A stretch of 64,000 bases of DNA, taken from NCBI GenBank assembly GCA_041480065.1, contig JBGOZF010000005.1:29025-93024 (forward strand), in the 5' to 3' direction. This DNA comes from Fen-999 sp041480065 (GTDB lineage Bacteria; Pseudomonadota; Gammaproteobacteria; Burkholderiales; Rhodocyclaceae). A program made the translations under genes and the position numbers. Within the stretch, counting starts at the first letter, position 1; each line of letters begins with the position of its first letter. The notes beneath the pieces were generated by a model. The model was not told the origin of the DNA. It did not search any database and saw nothing but the letters and a program-made list of their open reading frames with translations. Of the stretch, positions 61,369-64,000 are shown in pieces.

Positions 61369-61388
61369 AATGATGCATATGCATCATT
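61369..61388. promoter_or_regulatory. Perfect 20-bp palindrome, candidate operator
   Basis: AATGATGCATATGCATCATT is a perfect 20-bp dyad in the 228-nt spacer between the LuxR-type gene and the small divergent gene at 61445. Length and position fit an operator for a dimeric regulator, most simply the adjacent LuxR-type protein. Binding is inferred from location alone. Confidence 0.55.
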
Positions 61389-61444
61389 CACAGGCGCCTT
61401 TCCTTCGGCATAGGATCGGCGCCGACATCGACAGGAGATGCGAA

Positions 61445-61705
61445 ATGAATCCGCTCATGAAATCGGTCGTTGCCTTTCTTGGTGCGCTCGTCCTGGGAAC
61501 CGGACTGGCAGTCGTGATGGGCGCTTACGCCGGGGCCGGTACGCAGGGGATCCAGCGGGAATGCGCAAGCCTCGCCTGGAGGGTGGCGAATCGCAACCAC
61601 TCGATCCTCGACAGCGCCGCTTTCCGCCGAACCGAGAGCCAGGCCTATGAAACCTGCATGATCGACCCCGAGAGCTTCAATCGCCTGGTGCGCAGGGGAC
61701 AATGA
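61445..61705 (+). CDS. Small membrane-anchored hypothetical protein
   Basis: An 86-residue protein with one N-terminal hydrophobic segment (VVAFLGALVLGTGLAVVMG) and a soluble remainder with two Cys (QRECASLAW and YETCMID), which could form a disulfide outside the membrane. AGGAGATGCGAA precedes the ATG. I do not recognise the family. It is divergent from the LuxR-type gene across the palindrome and overlaps the next small frame by ATGA. Confidence 0.65.
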   Translation: MNPLMKSVVAFLGALVLGTGLAVVMGAYAGAGTQGIQRECASLAWRVANRNHSILDSAAFRRTESQAYETCMIDPESFNRLVRRGQ

Positions 61706-61854
61706 GCGCCGATTTCGCTTTCGCGCACCTCACGGCGCTGCTCTACGCGATCCTCGTGCTGCGCGACTCGCGGTCGACCTGGATCTTCGGCGGCAGGCGC
61801 CAAATAGTCCTGCGCTTCGGCCTGCAAGCTGTTACACTGCGCGCCGCGCGGTAA
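61702..61854 (+). CDS. 50-codon frame coupled to the small membrane protein gene
   Basis: ATG at 61702 overlaps the preceding TGA. The product (MSADFAFAHLTALLYAILVL, then a basic tail) has one hydrophobic stretch. Overlap and a hydrophobic helix favour a real small protein, but the second half (from 61800) looks like promoter DNA of the following helicase gene, so the call is weak. Confidence 0.35.
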   Translation: MSADFAFAHLTALLYAILVLRDSRSTWIFGGRRQIVLRFGLQAVTLRAAR

Positions 61855-61971
61855 CCTAATCAGTCAACAAGCTGCGCGTCGCGTTCGGATTTCCCTTCCG
61901 CGTTCCCCCCAAGCGTCTCTGCCTCGACTGGTTCGTGCCTTTGCACGTAGGGCCGATTCCAGGAGCACTCC

Positions 61972-63285
<1,314 letters not shown>

Positions 63286-63387
63286 TGCGTAGTTGAGGCG
63301 CGCGGCCGCCCCTCGGCGGTTGCGCGGTGAACCCGTCGCATTAGAATGGGCCGGTCGGATTCTTCAGGCATTGCCCGGAGGTGACCG

Positions 63388-64000
63388 TGGTCTCGCCGAA
63401 AATCATTTTGGTCAGAGGGCTGGCGAAGCTTACCGCGCTGTTTGGGCGGGGGCTCGTGATGTCCATGGGCACGATCCTGATCGTGGGCGTCGTGCTGGCC
63501 ATCGCCGTTCTCGTGTTCGTCAATTCCGCGGCGCCGACCACGATCACCATCGCCAGCGGTCCGGCCGGCAGCGCCTTTCGGAACAATGCCGAGAAATACA
63601 GGAAGATCCTCGAACGCGAGGGCGTGAGGCTGAAGATCCTGCCTTCGGAGGGCTCCCTCGACAACTTCAGGAAGTTGTCCGATCCCAAAGTCGCTGTGGA
63701 TGTCGGCTTCGTCCTGGGTGGCGAAACCGGCGGCGCCGACGTCGGCAACCTGGTGTCGCTCGGCAGCATTTCCTACCAGCCGCTGATGATCTTCTATCGC
63801 GGCCAGCCGAAGAAACTGCTGTCGGATTTCAAGGGCAAGCGCCTCGATATCGGCGACGAAGGCAGCGGCGTGCGCGTGCTGGCGCTTGAACTGCTCAAGG
63901 CCAACGGCATCGAGTCCGGCGCCGATACCGCCTTCGTCGACAGCGGCGGCGATCCCGCGCGGGCCTTGCTCGACAATCGCGTCGATGCGATCTTCATCGA
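63388..64000 (+). CDS. Membrane-anchored TAXI-type solute-binding protein, 5' part
   Basis: The frame runs off the window. I start at GTG 63388, which has GGAGG 5 nt upstream; a GTG at 63382 overlaps that site. An N-terminal helix (TILIVGVVLAIAVLVFVNSA) is followed by TITIASGPAGSAFRNNAEKY, the typical opening of TAXI/TRAP binding proteins, then VDVGFVLGGETGG and KRLDIGDEGSGVRVLA. Such proteins bind organic acids outside the membrane; here it seems to stay membrane-anchored. The ligand is unknown. Confidence 0.8.

Overview
The window looks like chromosomal DNA of a high-GC betaproteobacterium, most likely Rhodocyclales or a close relative. The main reason is gene order: aroC..leuB-asd-fimV-truA-trpF-trpB-trpA-accD-folC-dedD-cvpA-purF-metZ and trxA-rho-rpmE are typical betaproteobacterial arrangements. 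PEP-CTERM and GGDEF proteins fit an exopolysaccharide-forming relative. No rRNA, tRNA, CRISPR array or intact insertion sequence was recognised.

Layout. 1-2.3 kb: the 3' part of dnaB, a DUF2461 protein and an M48-like lipoprotein. 2.4-11.9 kb (minus strand): a PIN-PhoH ATPase and a tightly overlapping operon for 4-amino-4-deoxy-L-arabinose modification of lipid A (arnT, one arnE-like gene, arnB, arnC, arnA split into two genes, arnD), with a bcp-type peroxiredoxin at its end and an Mth938-domain gene at its head. 12.0-16.1 kb: alaA, hom and thrC. 16.1-28.1 kb: an accessory island. It holds a two-gene module of unknown function, then a type VI secretion effector operon: an AcrVA2-like protein, a DUF4123 adaptor, a 1154-residue VasX-like membrane toxin, and three paralogous membrane proteins that look like immunity proteins. 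An orphan copy of the toxin C-terminal domain lies between the first two. 28.1-35.4 kb: SRPBCC protein, rsgA, cytochrome c, Ste24-type protease, orn, a second ArnT-like membrane protein, rpmE, rho, trxA. 35.6-55.1 kb: fdxA, a CBS protein, aroC, a DUF465 protein, an MFS transporter, a broken M48 peptidase, a possible leuC scar, then leuB to metZ. A SAM-II riboswitch with a terminator precedes metZ. 55.1-64 kb: a secreted S8 protease with a PEP-CTERM partner, a diguanylate cyclase, a LuxR-type regulator next to a perfect 20-bp palindrome, two small coupled frames, a RhlE-type helicase and the 5' part of a membrane-anchored TAXI binding protein.

The most interesting region is the effector island. 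The toxin is translationally coupled to its putative immunity gene, and the toxin C-terminal module plus immunity gene has been duplicated downstream. The three immunity-like paralogs share conserved ends but differ in a central membrane hairpin. The operon starts with a protein whose C-terminal motif and general layout recall AcrVA2, a family known as an anti-Cas12a protein; here it sits 1 nt upstream of a secretion adaptor gene. No VgrG, PAAR or structural secretion gene is in the window, so this is an orphan cargo cluster. All family assignments are by eye and memory; no database search was run.
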